Assembly: GCF_013385985.1 (NCBI RefSeq)
Contig: NZ_JACAOY010000016.1
Span: forward strand, 154,267-218,266
Length of the DNA stretch: 64,000 nt
Direction: 5' to 3'
From: Pseudomonas sp. B6002
GTDB lineage: Bacteria; Pseudomonadota; Gammaproteobacteria; Pseudomonadales; Pseudomonadaceae
Part shown: in pieces, positions 48,622-57,507 of the stretch
Layout of the letters: each line of letters starts with the position of its first letter
Position numbering within the stretch: the stretch's first letter is position 1
Position numbers and translations under genes: made by a program
The notes under the pieces: model-generated
What the model was told of the DNA's origin: nothing
Databases searched by the model: none
The model's input: the letters and a program-made list of their open reading frames with translations, nothing else

Positions 48622-49514
48622 AGATGGGCCTGCAAGGTGGTGGTCAACCACTCCATGAACACCCGCACTCGCAAGGGCAAATGACGCTGGCCGGCATACA
48701 GCAACGACACATCCAACGGCGGCGCCTGGTATTCCGGCAGCACCGCCACCAGCTCGCCACTGGCCAGTAAGCTGCGGATACCCAGCAGCGGCACCTGGAC
48801 GATGCCGAACCCGCCCAGGCAGGCGGCCTGGTAGGCATCGGTGCTGTTGACAGTGACGCGCCCGGCCATCGCCACCCGCTGCACCTTGTTGCCCTGCAGG
48901 TATTCGAAGCCCGTGGAGCGCGCGCCCAGTGGCCGCACGTAGTGCACCAGTTGATGGTCGGCCAGGTCGTCGAGGGTCCGGGGCGTGCCGTAGCGTTGCA
49001 GGTAGGCCGGGCTCGCGCAGTTGGCCATGGGCATGCTGCACACCTTGCGGGCCACCACGGTTTGATCGGGCTGGGCGCCGACGCGCAAGACACAATCGAA
49101 CCCTTCGGCGATCAGGTCGACCTGGCGGTCCGAACTGCTGATCTGCATCTCGATCAGCGGGTGGCGCTCCATGAACGACGGCAGGTGCGGCAGGATCATG
49201 CCGCGGGCCATCACGTTGGGCATGTCCACGCGGATACGCCCGGCCAGTTGGGTTTCGTCTTGGCGAAACAAGCCTTCCAGCTCTTCCATGTGCGACAGCA
49301 AGTCCTTGCTGCGCTCATACAGCACACGGCCGTCCTGGGTCGCCTGCACCTTGCGGGTGGTGCGCTGCAACAGGCGGGCGCCCACCAGTTCTTCCAGGGC
49401 CTGCACGTGCTCGGACACGGTGGAACGCGGCAGGCCCAGGCTTTCGCCAGCCCCGGTGAAACTCGACAGTTCGGTGACCCGCACGAAGGTGCGCAGCAGC
49501 TCAAGTTTGTTCAT
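48618..49514 (-). CDS. LysR-family regulator divergent from an SDR gene
   Basis: 298 residues, CrgA-type LysR. HTH: LLRTFVRVTELSSFTGAGESLGLPRSTVSEHVQALEELVG. Effector domain with VARKVCSMPMANCASPAYLQRYG. It is divergent (103 bp) from the SDR gene at 49618, its probable target. Confidence 0.9.
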   Translation of the reverse strand: MNKLELLRTFVRVTELSSFTGAGESLGLPRSTVSEHVQALEELVGARLLQRTTRKVQATQDGRVLYERSKDLLSHMEELEGLFRQDETQLAGRIRVDMPNVMARGMILPHLPSFMERHPLIEMQISSSDRQVDLIAEGFDCVLRVGAQPDQTVVARKVCSMPMANCASPAYLQRYGTPRTLDDLADHQLVHYVRPLGARSTGFEYLQGNKVQRVAMAGRVTVNSTDAYQAACLGGFGIVQVPLLGIRSLLASGELVAVLPEYQAPPLDVSLLYAGQRHLPLRVRVFMEWLTTTLQAHL

Positions 49515-49617
49515 GGATTGTTCGCCTCATCCGGCCAGTGATTCCGGGATAGCCCTGTTTATCACGTTACAGGCGGACAAATACACTCAGTCCCACGATC
49601 ATTCAGAGGACTGCACC

Positions 49618-50376
49618 ATGACCCGCAAAATCGCACTCATCACCGGCGCCAGCCGTGGCTTGGGCAAAAGCGCCGCGCTGCACCTGGCAGCACAAGGCGT
49701 CGACATCATCGGCACCTACCACAGCGCTGCGGCTGAGGCACAAGCGGTGGTCGAGCAGGTTCAGGCCCTGGGCGGCCGCGCCGCCATGCTGCAACTGGAC
49801 GTGAGCCAAAGCGGCACCTTCGATCACTTTGTCGGCGAAGTCGGCCGTGTGCTCAAGGATGTCTTCGCACAGGATCACTTTAATTTCCTGATCAACAACG
49901 CCGGCATCGGCGCTCACGCCAGCTTCGCCGAGACCACTGAAGAGCAGTTCGACAAGCTGGTGGCCATCCACTTCAAGGCGCCGTTTTTCCTCACGCAAAA
50001 ACTGCTGCCGCTGATCAGCGATGGTGGGCGCATCATCAACATCTCCAGCGGCCTGGCGCGGTTCAGCCTGCCGGGGTATTCGGCGTATGCCTCGATGAAA
50101 GGCGCGGTGGAAGTGCTGTCGCGCTACCAGGCCAAGGAGTTGGGGCCACGAGGGATTACCGTCAACACCCTGGCACCGGGCGCCATCGCCACCGACTTCA
50201 GTGGCGGCGCAGTGCGCGACAACCCGCAGGTCAATGCCATGGTGGCCAACAACACCGCGCTGGGCCGCGCCGGTTTGCCCGACGATATCGGCGGGGCGAT
50301 CTCGACCCTGCTGGCCGATGGCAGCAACTGGATCACCGGGCAACGCATCGAAGCCTCGGGCGGCATGTTTCTGTAA
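49618..50376 (+). CDS. Short-chain dehydrogenase/reductase
   Basis: 252 residues from ATG 49618 (AGAGGA upstream). Rossmann motif TGASRGLG, NNAG (INNAGIGAH), catalytic Ser in IINISSG and YxxxK in YSAYASMKGA. Classical SDR acting on an unknown carbonyl or alcohol with NAD(P)H. Paired with LysR genes on both sides; the downstream LysR starts 50 bp later. Confidence 0.92.
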   Translation: MTRKIALITGASRGLGKSAALHLAAQGVDIIGTYHSAAAEAQAVVEQVQALGGRAAMLQLDVSQSGTFDHFVGEVGRVLKDVFAQDHFNFLINNAGIGAHASFAETTEEQFDKLVAIHFKAPFFLTQKLLPLISDGGRIINISSGLARFSLPGYSAYASMKGAVEVLSRYQAKELGPRGITVNTLAPGAIATDFSGGAVRDNPQVNAMVANNTALGRAGLPDDIGGAISTLLADGSNWITGQRIEASGGMFL

Positions 50377-50426
50377 GCGTTCTGCGCTAGCATCAATGCC
50401 TTCAGATCACTGACAGGCAATCACCG

Positions 50427-51332
50427 ATGAGTTTTGATCCAGGCTTGGCCGGCGGCATGGGCGTGTTGGCGGCCGTGGTAGACATGGGCAGTTTTGCGCG
50501 TGCCGCCGACAGCCTGGAGATGACACCGTCGGGGGTCAGCCGGGCGATTTCCCGGCTGGAAAAACGCCTGGGGATTCGCCTGTTCGACCGTACCACCCGC
50601 TCGGTGCAACTGACCGATGAGGGTCGGCGTTTCTACCAGGAGATCGCCCCGTTGTTGGCCGGCCTCGAAGAGGCCGCCAGCGCCGCCGCCGACAGTGCAC
50701 TCACCGTGCGCGGGCGCCTGCGGGTGAACATCGACCCGTACTTTTCACGGCTGGTGTTGGGCCCGGTGCTGGGGGATTTCATGCGCCGTTACCCGCAACT
50801 GCAACTGGACCTGCACACCCGCGACCAACTCGGCGACCTGGTGGCCGACGGCTTTGACCTGGCGATTCGCTTTGGCATCCCGCAATCCTCCTCGCTGATC
50901 GCGCGCAAGCTGATGGAAGTGCGCGTGCTCACCGTCGCCTCCCCCGCCTACCTTGAAACCTATGGCCGCCCCGCTCACCCGCAGGCACTGGAAACCGGGC
51001 ACATGTGCCTGGACTTTCGCGACTCGCAAACCGGCCGGCCGTTCGCCTGGGAATTCCATCGCCCCGGCGAACGCCTGACCGTGCGCACCAGCGGGCGCCT
51101 GGTGGTCAACGACGCCAGCACCCTGTACAGCGTGTGCGAACACGGGCACGCGGTGGCGCAAATGCTCGACCTGGGCCTTGCACCGGCGCTCAAGGCCGGT
51201 GGTTTGGTGGAGTTGTTTCCGGACTGGCCCGACGAACGTTTCCCGTTGTATGCCTACTACCCGTCACGGCATTTGCCCGCCGCCAAGGTGCGGGCCTTCC
51301 TCGATTTCGTGGCCACACTCACCCCCCTGTAG
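50427..51332 (+). CDS. LysR-family regulator
   Basis: 301 residues. HTH: LAAVVDMGSFARAADSLEMTPSGVSRAISRLEKRLG, effector domain with LARKLMEV-like and VASPAYLETYGRP segments of the CrgA subgroup. Same strand as, and 50 bp after, the SDR gene. Confidence 0.9.
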   Translation: MSFDPGLAGGMGVLAAVVDMGSFARAADSLEMTPSGVSRAISRLEKRLGIRLFDRTTRSVQLTDEGRRFYQEIAPLLAGLEEAASAAADSALTVRGRLRVNIDPYFSRLVLGPVLGDFMRRYPQLQLDLHTRDQLGDLVADGFDLAIRFGIPQSSSLIARKLMEVRVLTVASPAYLETYGRPAHPQALETGHMCLDFRDSQTGRPFAWEFHRPGERLTVRTSGRLVVNDASTLYSVCEHGHAVAQMLDLGLAPALKAGGLVELFPDWPDERFPLYAYYPSRHLPAAKVRAFLDFVATLTPL

Positions 51333-51377
51333 GAGCCCGGCTTGTCGAATCGTCGCACCGCGGCGATGGCGATCTCA
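51329..51377 (+). repeat. Single REP unit with the 18-bp module inverted
   Basis: TGTAGGAGCCCGGCTT followed by GTCGAATCGTCGCACCGC (51344-51361), the exact complement of the module at 42901-42918, then GGCGATGGCGATCTC. Confidence 0.8.
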
Positions 51378-51390
51378 AGTACGCCCACCT

Positions 51391-51459
51391 TGTAGGAGCC
51401 CGGCTTGCCGGCGATGGCGATCTCAAGGGCCCCATCGCCGGCAAGCCGGGCTCCTACAG
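51391..51459. repeat. REP doublet, GTAGGAGCC family
   Basis: Inverted GGCTTGCCGGCGATGG units between the LysR and PACE genes. Confidence 0.9.
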
Positions 51460-51496
51460 GGGTCGTGTCCGGCGGCTACAGCGGCGGCGTTCGGGG

Positions 51497-51934
51497 TTAC
51501 AACGCCAGTGTGCGACGTTGCAGGATTTTTTCCCGAATCATGTCGTACCCCAGGTGGTACACGTAGGTGTACGGCAGGAAGAACAGCAGCACGCCGATGT
51601 CGAGGATAAAGGCTTCCAACAGGCTGATGCCCAGCCACATCGCAATCAATGGCACACACACCAGGATCAGCCCGCCTTCAAACATCAGCGCGTGCAGCAC
51701 CCGCGTCCAGTTGTTGGTGGGCAGTTGCAGGCGCACCTTGAGGCGGTCGAACAGGCTGTTGAAAATAATGTTCCAGGTCAGCGCCAGCACGCTGATACCC
51801 AGGGTCACCGCGCCCATTTCCAGGGCGGGCCGGCCGGTGATCCAGACCAGCAGTGGTGTGCAGATCAGCAGGGCCAGCCCTTCAAAACCCAGGGCTTGGC
51901 AAACGCGTTCAGTCATCGATTTGGTGGGGTTCAT
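51497..51934 (-). CDS. PACE-family efflux transporter
   Basis: 145 residues with four membrane helices in two bacterial-transmembrane-pair repeats (RVCQALGFEGLALLICTPLLVW and RVLHALMFEGGLILVCVPLIAMW). Each repeat has the FEG motif with the key glutamate, as in AceI (chlorhexidine/polyamine export). Divergent from a LysR gene 88 bp away. Confidence 0.9.
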   Translation of the reverse strand: MNPTKSMTERVCQALGFEGLALLICTPLLVWITGRPALEMGAVTLGISVLALTWNIIFNSLFDRLKVRLQLPTNNWTRVLHALMFEGGLILVCVPLIAMWLGISLLEAFILDIGVLLFFLPYTYVYHLGYDMIREKILQRRTLAL

Positions 51935-52022
51935 GACCCGGCTCCGTGAGTGGCGACGGTTGCCATCATTACTCCCCTGCTCGATACTTCATAACTAATA
52001 ACCATCGATCAAGGCGATAGTC

Positions 52023-52877
52023 ATGGCCTCCAACGAAGTGCTGCAGGCGTTTGTACAGGCGGCCACCCAAGGCTCGTTCTCGGCGGCGGCGCGCAAGCTG
52101 GGCAAGAGCCAGTCCACCGTCAGCGCGGCGGTGGCGAGCCTGGAGATTGACCTGGATGTGGAGCTGTTCGACCGCAGCAGCCGCAAGCCGACCCTGACCC
52201 CGGCCGGCCATGTGCTGTTGCTGCGTGCCGAGCAGGTGCTGGAAGCCAGCAGCCGCCTGGAACTGGCTGCCAGCCAGTTGTCCCAGGGGTTGGAGCCGAA
52301 GCTGACGATTGCGATGTCCGACACCTACCAATCGGACCGTTTCGAAATTGCCCTCAAAGCCTTTGAACAGCGCTACCCGGACCTTGAGCTCGAATGCCTG
52401 ATCGCCGAGTGCGAAGACCTGATTGCCCTAGTGCAAAGCGGCCGGGCGCAGGTTGCGTTTATTGAAAAACAGGACGTCTACCCACCCGACCTCACCGGCG
52501 CGCCGGTCGAAGAACGTACAGAAATCGCGCTGTACGTGGCACCCAGACACCCGCTGGCGAGCCTGGACAATATTTCCGCCGACACCCTGCAACAACACCG
52601 CGAATTGCGCCTGGCCAGCATCATCAACCCGACCGAGACCCGCCCCAGTGGCCGGGTGTGGTCGGCGCCCAGTTACTTGATGCTGATGGAAATGGCCCAG
52701 TTGGGGTTTGGTTGGGCGCCCTTGCCGCGCTGGCTGGTGGAGCGTTTTGATGGCGGCCAGTTGGTGGAGCTCAAGGCGCGCAGCTGGCCGCGCTCGGTGG
52801 CGGTGGATGCGCTGTGGTCACGGCATCATCCGCCTGGGCCGGCGGGTGGGTGGTTGCTCGGCAAGATGCTGGAATAA
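52023..52877 (+). CDS. LysR-family regulator divergent from the PACE gene
   Basis: 284 residues. HTH: LQAFVQAATQGSFSAAARKLGKSQSTVSAAVASLEIDLDVELF. The PACE exporter is usually controlled by a divergent LysR, which fits this layout. Confidence 0.9.
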   Translation: MASNEVLQAFVQAATQGSFSAAARKLGKSQSTVSAAVASLEIDLDVELFDRSSRKPTLTPAGHVLLLRAEQVLEASSRLELAASQLSQGLEPKLTIAMSDTYQSDRFEIALKAFEQRYPDLELECLIAECEDLIALVQSGRAQVAFIEKQDVYPPDLTGAPVEERTEIALYVAPRHPLASLDNISADTLQQHRELRLASIINPTETRPSGRVWSAPSYLMLMEMAQLGFGWAPLPRWLVERFDGGQLVELKARSWPRSVAVDALWSRHHPPGPAGGWLLGKMLE

Positions 52878-52909
52878 CAAACACTCGCCAATAAACAATG
52901 AAGATCAAC

Positions 52910-53000
52910 CTGTGGGAGCGGGCTTGCCCGCGAAAGCGGTGTGTCAGTCGAATCAAATGCTAGCTGACACGCCGCTTTCGCAGGCAAGCCAGCTCCCACA
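52910..53000. repeat. Hybrid REP doublet
   Basis: Left unit GGAGCGGGCTTGCCCGCGAA, right unit complement of the GTGGGAGCTGGCTTGCCTGC type. Confidence 0.88.
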
Positions 53001-53029
53001 TTTGACCTGTGCTGGCCTTCAGAACGAGG

Positions 53030-53872
53030 TCAGGCCGCTGAAAGCTGGGGCGGACGGTTGTTCTGGAAGTATTCGTGCAGGGCGCGCAAGGCAGGCAATT
53101 CCAGCGCCTGTGCGGCGAAGCACAGGCCCACGCGGCGTGTCGGGGCCGGCAGGTGCCATTGGCGAATCACCACCCCGGTGCGCTCGGCCGCCATCGACTG
53201 CGGCAGCATCGCCACGCCCACACCTGCCGCCACCATGTGCAACGCCTGGGTCAACGAGCCGGCATGCCCCGCCACCGCTTGCGGCGAGCGACCGTACAGC
53301 GCCATCAAACGTTGATGGGAATCGTGCTGCGGGCAGGTGATCCAGTCCTCAATCGGCGCCCATGCCTGTTCTTTGCCCACCTGCGCCATGGGGTGAGCCG
53401 CTGGCAACGCCATCACGTAGGACTCTTCCCAGATCGGCAGGAACAATTCGTCCTCGCAGCACATTTCTTCCACGGCCAGGCGCCCTTCTCCCTCACAGCC
53501 TTCCTGCAAGGTCAGCAACAACCCCGGCAGCCCCTGGTGCGCCATGCGCAGAAAGGTTTCGATCTGGCTGTCGGCAATGTCGCCTTCCACGCCCAATTCC
53601 AGGGCGATGCGGTTTTCGCGCCCGCGAAACAAGCGGCTCAAGGCATCGGCTTCGGCCACCATGCGCCGTGCCTGCGGGTACAGCACCCGCGCTTCGGCGC
53701 TGACCTCCACGCCCCGTGGCTGGCGCACGAACAACGCCACGCCCAGCTCGTCTTCCAACTGCTTGATGGTCACCGACAGCGTCGGTTGGCTGATGAACAA
53801 ACGCTGGGCAGCCGCCGTGATATTGCGTTCTTCGAACACCGCGAGAAAGGCTTTGAGGTGACGCACATCCAT
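53030..53872 (-). CDS. LysR-family regulator divergent from an SDR gene
   Basis: 280 residues from ATG 53872 (MDVRHLKAFLAVFEERNITAAAQRLF). HTH continues ISQPTLSVTIKQLEDELGVALF, typical of the CynR/BenM type. The longer in-frame start at 53944 would overlap the promoter gap. Divergent from the SDR gene at 53984. Confidence 0.9.
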   Translation of the reverse strand: MDVRHLKAFLAVFEERNITAAAQRLFISQPTLSVTIKQLEDELGVALFVRQPRGVEVSAEARVLYPQARRMVAEADALSRLFRGRENRIALELGVEGDIADSQIETFLRMAHQGLPGLLLTLQEGCEGEGRLAVEEMCCEDELFLPIWEESYVMALPAAHPMAQVGKEQAWAPIEDWITCPQHDSHQRLMALYGRSPQAVAGHAGSLTQALHMVAAGVGVAMLPQSMAAERTGVVIRQWHLPAPTRRVGLCFAAQALELPALRALHEYFQNNRPPQLSAA

Positions 53873-53983
53873 AGCTTTATCCGATGACAGACAGAGAAAT
53901 AAGGCATTTTTCAGCCTGACTGGCGCTAAATATACTGCGCCCACGGTTCAGTTATCGATTTTTCTTATTCCAGGAGTGCAATC

Positions 53984-54709
53984 ATGAGCAAGCCACTGAT
54001 CATCATCACCGGTGCCAGTTCCGGTATCGGCGAAGCCACTGCCCGCCTGCTGTCGGCCGCCGGTCACCCGCTGCTGCTGTTGGCGCGGCGCATCGACCGC
54101 CTTAACGACCTGGCCCTGCCCAACACCCTGGCGCGTGGCGTGGATATCACCGACCGCGCAGCCTTGGTCGCTGCCGTGAAGGAAGCCGAAGCGCAATTCG
54201 GCCCGGCCGACGCGTTGATCAACAATGCCGGTGTGATGCTGCTGGGCGCAGTCAGCGAACAAGACCCGGCGCAATGGGAGCAGATGCTCGACGTCAACGT
54301 GAAAGGCCTGCTCAATGGCATTCACGCGGTGGCCGGCAGCATGGTGGCACGCAAGGGTGGCACCATCATCAACGTCAGCTCGGTGGCTGGGCGCAAAACC
54401 TTCCCGAACCACGTGGCTTACGTAGGCACCAAGTTCGCAGTACACGGGATTTCGGAGAACCTGCGCGAAGAATTGTCGCCGAGCAATGTGCGCGTGATCA
54501 CCATCGCCCCGGGCGCGGTGGAAACCGAACTGCTCAGCCACACCACCGACGAGGCGATCAAGAGCGGTTACCAAGCCTGGAAACAAGACATGGGCGGCAC
54601 CGTGCTCAGCGCGGATGACGTGGCCTCGGCGATTGCCTACGCCTACGGGCAACCGCAGCATGTGTGCATTCGCGAGATCGTGTTGGCGGCCACGCGTCAG
54701 CAGCCGTAA
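53984..54709 (+). CDS. Short-chain dehydrogenase/reductase, YdfG-like
   Basis: 241 residues. TGASSGIGEATARLLSAAG, INNAGVML, IINVSSVAGRKTFPNHVAYVGTKFAVHGISENLREEL with Ser and YxxxK. Closest to YdfG-type NADP-dependent 3-hydroxy acid dehydrogenases by motif style. Substrate unknown. Confidence 0.92.
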   Translation: MSKPLIIITGASSGIGEATARLLSAAGHPLLLLARRIDRLNDLALPNTLARGVDITDRAALVAAVKEAEAQFGPADALINNAGVMLLGAVSEQDPAQWEQMLDVNVKGLLNGIHAVAGSMVARKGGTIINVSSVAGRKTFPNHVAYVGTKFAVHGISENLREELSPSNVRVITIAPGAVETELLSHTTDEAIKSGYQAWKQDMGGTVLSADDVASAIAYAYGQPQHVCIREIVLAATRQQP

Positions 54710-54736
54710 CCCAATAAGCGCAAACAACACCGATCA

Positions 54737-54828
54737 CTGTAGGAGCCGGCTTGCCGGCGATAGCGGTGGGTCAGCCAATACCTCTGTTGGCTGATACACC
54801 GCTATCGCTGGCAAGCCAGCTCCTACAG
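54737..54828. repeat. Hybrid REP doublet overlapping the sigma-factor stop
   Basis: Left GTAGGAGCCGGCTTGCCGG unit, right complement of GTAGGAGCTGGCTTGCC. The stop TAG of the ECF gene (complement of 54823-54825) lies in the right arm. Confidence 0.88.
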
Positions 54829-56046
54829 TTGTTTTGCGTTGAGTTCGGCCAGGCGTTGCTGGAGGAAGCGTTTCTCTGGAGCTTGCTGGGTCAAGGACAG
54901 GGCTTTTTCGTACGCCGTGCGCGCCTCTTCCACACGCCCCAGCTGCCGACAGAATTCCCCCCGCGCCGAATGCGCCAAGTGGTAATCCAGCAACTCACCA
55001 CGCTGCAAAATCCCCTCCACCAACGCCAGCCCCGCCAGTGGTCCCTGCCCCATCGCCACCGCCACGGCGCGGTTCAGTTCGATCACCGGCGAGGGCACTT
55101 CCCGCAGCAACACATCGTAGAGCCCGACGATCTGCAACCAGTCGGTTTCATCGGCACAGGGCGCTTCGGCATGCACCGCCGCAATCGCTGCCTGCAGGCA
55201 ATACGGGCCGAAACGCCGGGTGGTCAACGCCTGCTCCACCAGCGCGCAGCCTTCAGCAATCAGGGCGGTATCCCACAACCCTCGGTCCTGTTCATGCAAC
55301 AACACCAACTCACCACTTGCCGAGGTGCGCGCCGCTCGGCGGGATTCGTGCAGCAGCATCAGCGCCAGCAAGCCCATGACTTCCGGTTCGGGCAGCAACT
55401 CCATGAGTAAACGACCGAGCCGAATGGCTTCGCGGGTCAGGTCTTCACGGGTGAGATCAGCGCCCATGGACGCCGAATAGCCTTCGTTGAACACCAGGTA
55501 AATCACCCGCAGCACGCTGTCCAGGCGCTCCGGCAATTCGGCCAGGGACGGCACCTGATAGGGAATGCGAGCCTCACGGATCTTGCCTTTGGCGCGCACG
55601 ATGCGCTGGGCGATGGTGGTGGGGGTGGCCAGGAACGCGCGGGCGATTTCCTCGGTGGTGAGGTCGCAGATCTCACGCAGGGTCAGGGCCGCCTGGGCGT
55701 CGGCCGCCAGCGCCGGGTGACAGCAGGTGAAGATCAAACGCAGGCGGTCGTCTTCCACGTCCTCGGCACTCCACTCAGCCGCTTCCAGTGCGTCGGCCTG
55801 CTCCTGTAGCAAGGGGGTAAATCGCGCCTGACGGCGCAGGCGGTCGATGGCCTTGAAGCGGCCGGTGGACACCAGCCAGGCGCGCGGGTTGTCCGGCACG
55901 CCGTCCTCGGGCCAGCGTTGCAAGGCGACAAAAAACGCCTCGTGCAAGGCCTCCTCGGCCAGGTCGAAATCACCCAACAGGCGAATCAGCGTCGCGAGTA
56001 CGCGGCGTGATTCGCTGCGGTAAATGGCCTCGACCTGCGCGGTCAA
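54823..56046 (-). CDS. ECF42-type RNA polymerase sigma factor (DUF6596)
   Basis: 407 residues. Sigma region 2 is near the N-terminus (RLLGDFDLAEEALHEAFFVAL, RAWLVSTGRFKAIDRLRRQ) and region 4 near 120-165 (ALTLREICDLTTEEIARAFLATPTTIAQRIVRAKGKIREA). The C-terminal ~230 residues are the DUF6596/TPR-like extension characteristic of ECF42 (VFNEGYSASMGADLTREDLTREAIRLGRLL; ALVEGILQRGELLDYHLAHS). ECF42 factors are typically encoded with YciI/DGPF proteins and have no anti-sigma factor, as here. Its start overlaps the SRPBCC gene by 4 bp. Confidence 0.9.
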   Translation of the reverse strand: MTAQVEAIYRSESRRVLATLIRLLGDFDLAEEALHEAFFVALQRWPEDGVPDNPRAWLVSTGRFKAIDRLRRQARFTPLLQEQADALEAAEWSAEDVEDDRLRLIFTCCHPALAADAQAALTLREICDLTTEEIARAFLATPTTIAQRIVRAKGKIREARIPYQVPSLAELPERLDSVLRVIYLVFNEGYSASMGADLTREDLTREAIRLGRLLMELLPEPEVMGLLALMLLHESRRAARTSASGELVLLHEQDRGLWDTALIAEGCALVEQALTTRRFGPYCLQAAIAAVHAEAPCADETDWLQIVGLYDVLLREVPSPVIELNRAVAVAMGQGPLAGLALVEGILQRGELLDYHLAHSARGEFCRQLGRVEEARTAYEKALSLTQQAPEKRFLQQRLAELNAKQL

Positions 56047-56519
56047 TCGGGCATGCCTTGGGTCACCAGCGTCACCAGGCGATCCAGGCTCTGGCCCCAG
56101 CCGTCGTGAAAGCCCATGGCTTCATGGGCCTGCTTGTCGGCCTCGCTCCAGTGCATGGCGCGGGCGGTGTAGAGGGTCTTGCCATCGACCTCTTCAAAGG
56201 TGACTTCGGCCGTCATGAATGGCTTGCCCGAGGGGATCCAGCCCGGCGCATAGGCATCGGTAAACACCAGGCGGCTGGGCGCTTCGATCTCCAGGAACAC
56301 GCCTTGGGTGGGGTATTCCGCGCCGTCCGGTGCGCGCATCAAGGTGCGAAACAGGCCACCGACCCACAGGTTCATTTCGCACTCGGGGGTGGTCATGCCG
56401 TGGGGCCCCCACCATTGTTGCAACAAGGCGGGCTCGGTCCAGGCGCGGAACACGCGGCTGCGTGGGGCGTCGATCACGCGGCTGATGGACAGTTCAAATT
56501 CGGCGGGTTGAGTGGTCAT
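56043..56519 (-). CDS. SRPBCC (AHSA1-like) protein
   Basis: 158 residues, START/Bet v1-like fold. FELSISRVIDAPRSRVFRAWTEPALLQQWWGPHG is typical of AHSA1-type bacterial proteins, and WGQSLDRLVTLV closes the last helix. It binds a small hydrophobic ligand or serves the sigma-factor circuit; role unknown. Third gene of the four-gene ECF42 operon. Confidence 0.9.
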   Translation of the reverse strand: MTTQPAEFELSISRVIDAPRSRVFRAWTEPALLQQWWGPHGMTTPECEMNLWVGGLFRTLMRAPDGAEYPTQGVFLEIEAPSRLVFTDAYAPGWIPSGKPFMTAEVTFEEVDGKTLYTARAMHWSEADKQAHEAMGFHDGWGQSLDRLVTLVTQGMPD

Positions 56520-56553
56520 GGGGCAAACCTCCTGAGTCTTGTGGTTGTTGTGT

Positions 56554-56898
56554 TCAGAGATTCAATTGGCGCACCGGGCGCACTTCCACGCTGCCGACCC
56601 GCGCAGCCGGAATGCCGCCAGCCACCTGGATCGCTTCGTTCAAGTCCTTGGCCTCGATCAGGTAGAACCCGGCGAGCTGCTCCTTGGTTTCGGCGAACGG
56701 CCCGTCAGTAATCGACAACTTGCCATTGCGCATGCGCACGGTGGTGGCGGTGGTGACCGACTCCAGCGGCTCGGCGGCGAGCATCCGCCCGCTGGCCTGG
56801 ATGGCCTGGGCGTAGGCAAGACACTCCGGGTCTGCGGGGCTGTCAGGCGAGGTGTGCAGCACCTGTTCGTTGCTGTAGATCAGGCAGAGGTATTTCAT
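56554..56898 (-). CDS. YciI/DGPF-family protein
   Basis: 114 residues from ATG 56898 (MKYLCLIY); an in-frame ATG nine codons upstream has no good RBS. YCII fold with LSITDGPFAETKEQLAGFYLIEAKDLNEAI (the DGPF motif). Members are the usual companions of ECF42 sigma factors and contribute to their function in an unknown way. Confidence 0.92.
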   Translation of the reverse strand: MKYLCLIYSNEQVLHTSPDSPADPECLAYAQAIQASGRMLAAEPLESVTTATTVRMRNGKLSITDGPFAETKEQLAGFYLIEAKDLNEAIQVAGGIPAARVGSVEVRPVRQLNL

Positions 56899-56940
56899 GG
56901 GTGCCTCCCTTTTCGGCTTATCCACTATAGTCCCCGGCGA

Positions 56941-57360
56941 TCAGGGTTCCAGCTCGAACAGCGCGGTGCCGCTCAGCATGTCGAAGGGCGCCGACCAGTG
57001 CTCATGCACCACGCGCCATTGGCCGTTGATGCGCTGATAACCGGCCGTCACCCGCATCCAGCAGGCCTTCACCACGCCGTCCGGCCCCGCACCACCGCAA
57101 TGGGCCAGCCAGTGGGCAAAGGCGCTGTCCTGTGCCTCGACGATACGCAACTCATGAAACTCGAAAATACCCGGGCCGGGGCAATGCTTCATGCATTCCT
57201 CCCAATGGGCGCGATAGGCGGCCTTGCCCTTGAATTGCAGTGCGGTGACGGCGTCGAACGAGACGATATCGTCGGCGTAATAGCTGACAATTTTGTCGAT
57301 ATCCCGGGCAAGCACGGCTTGCTTCCATTGATCGATCAGGGTGTTGATGGCAGTGCTCAT
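56941..57360 (-). CDS. SnoaL-like (NTF2-fold) protein
   Basis: 139 residues. NTF2-like fold: LIDQWKQAVLARDIDKIVSYYADDIVSFD, then AYRAHWEECMKHCPGPG and WRVVHEHWSAPFD, as in SnoaL/ketosteroid-isomerase-like proteins. First gene of the ECF42 operon, 42 bp before the YciI gene. Role unknown. Confidence 0.9.
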   Translation of the reverse strand: MSTAINTLIDQWKQAVLARDIDKIVSYYADDIVSFDAVTALQFKGKAAYRAHWEECMKHCPGPGIFEFHELRIVEAQDSAFAHWLAHCGGAGPDGVVKACWMRVTAGYQRINGQWRVVHEHWSAPFDMLSGTALFELEP

Positions 57361-57507
57361 GGCGATACTCCTTCGGGTGGAAAATCACGGAAGACACCCT
57401 TAGTCGAACGGCCCTCGCTGCAATCGACAGCCCGCTGAAAAATAATTTCGCCCCAGGCAAACCCGCTAGAATCCAACCCTCTTTGTAGGATTTCGGATGC
57501 GCCCCCG

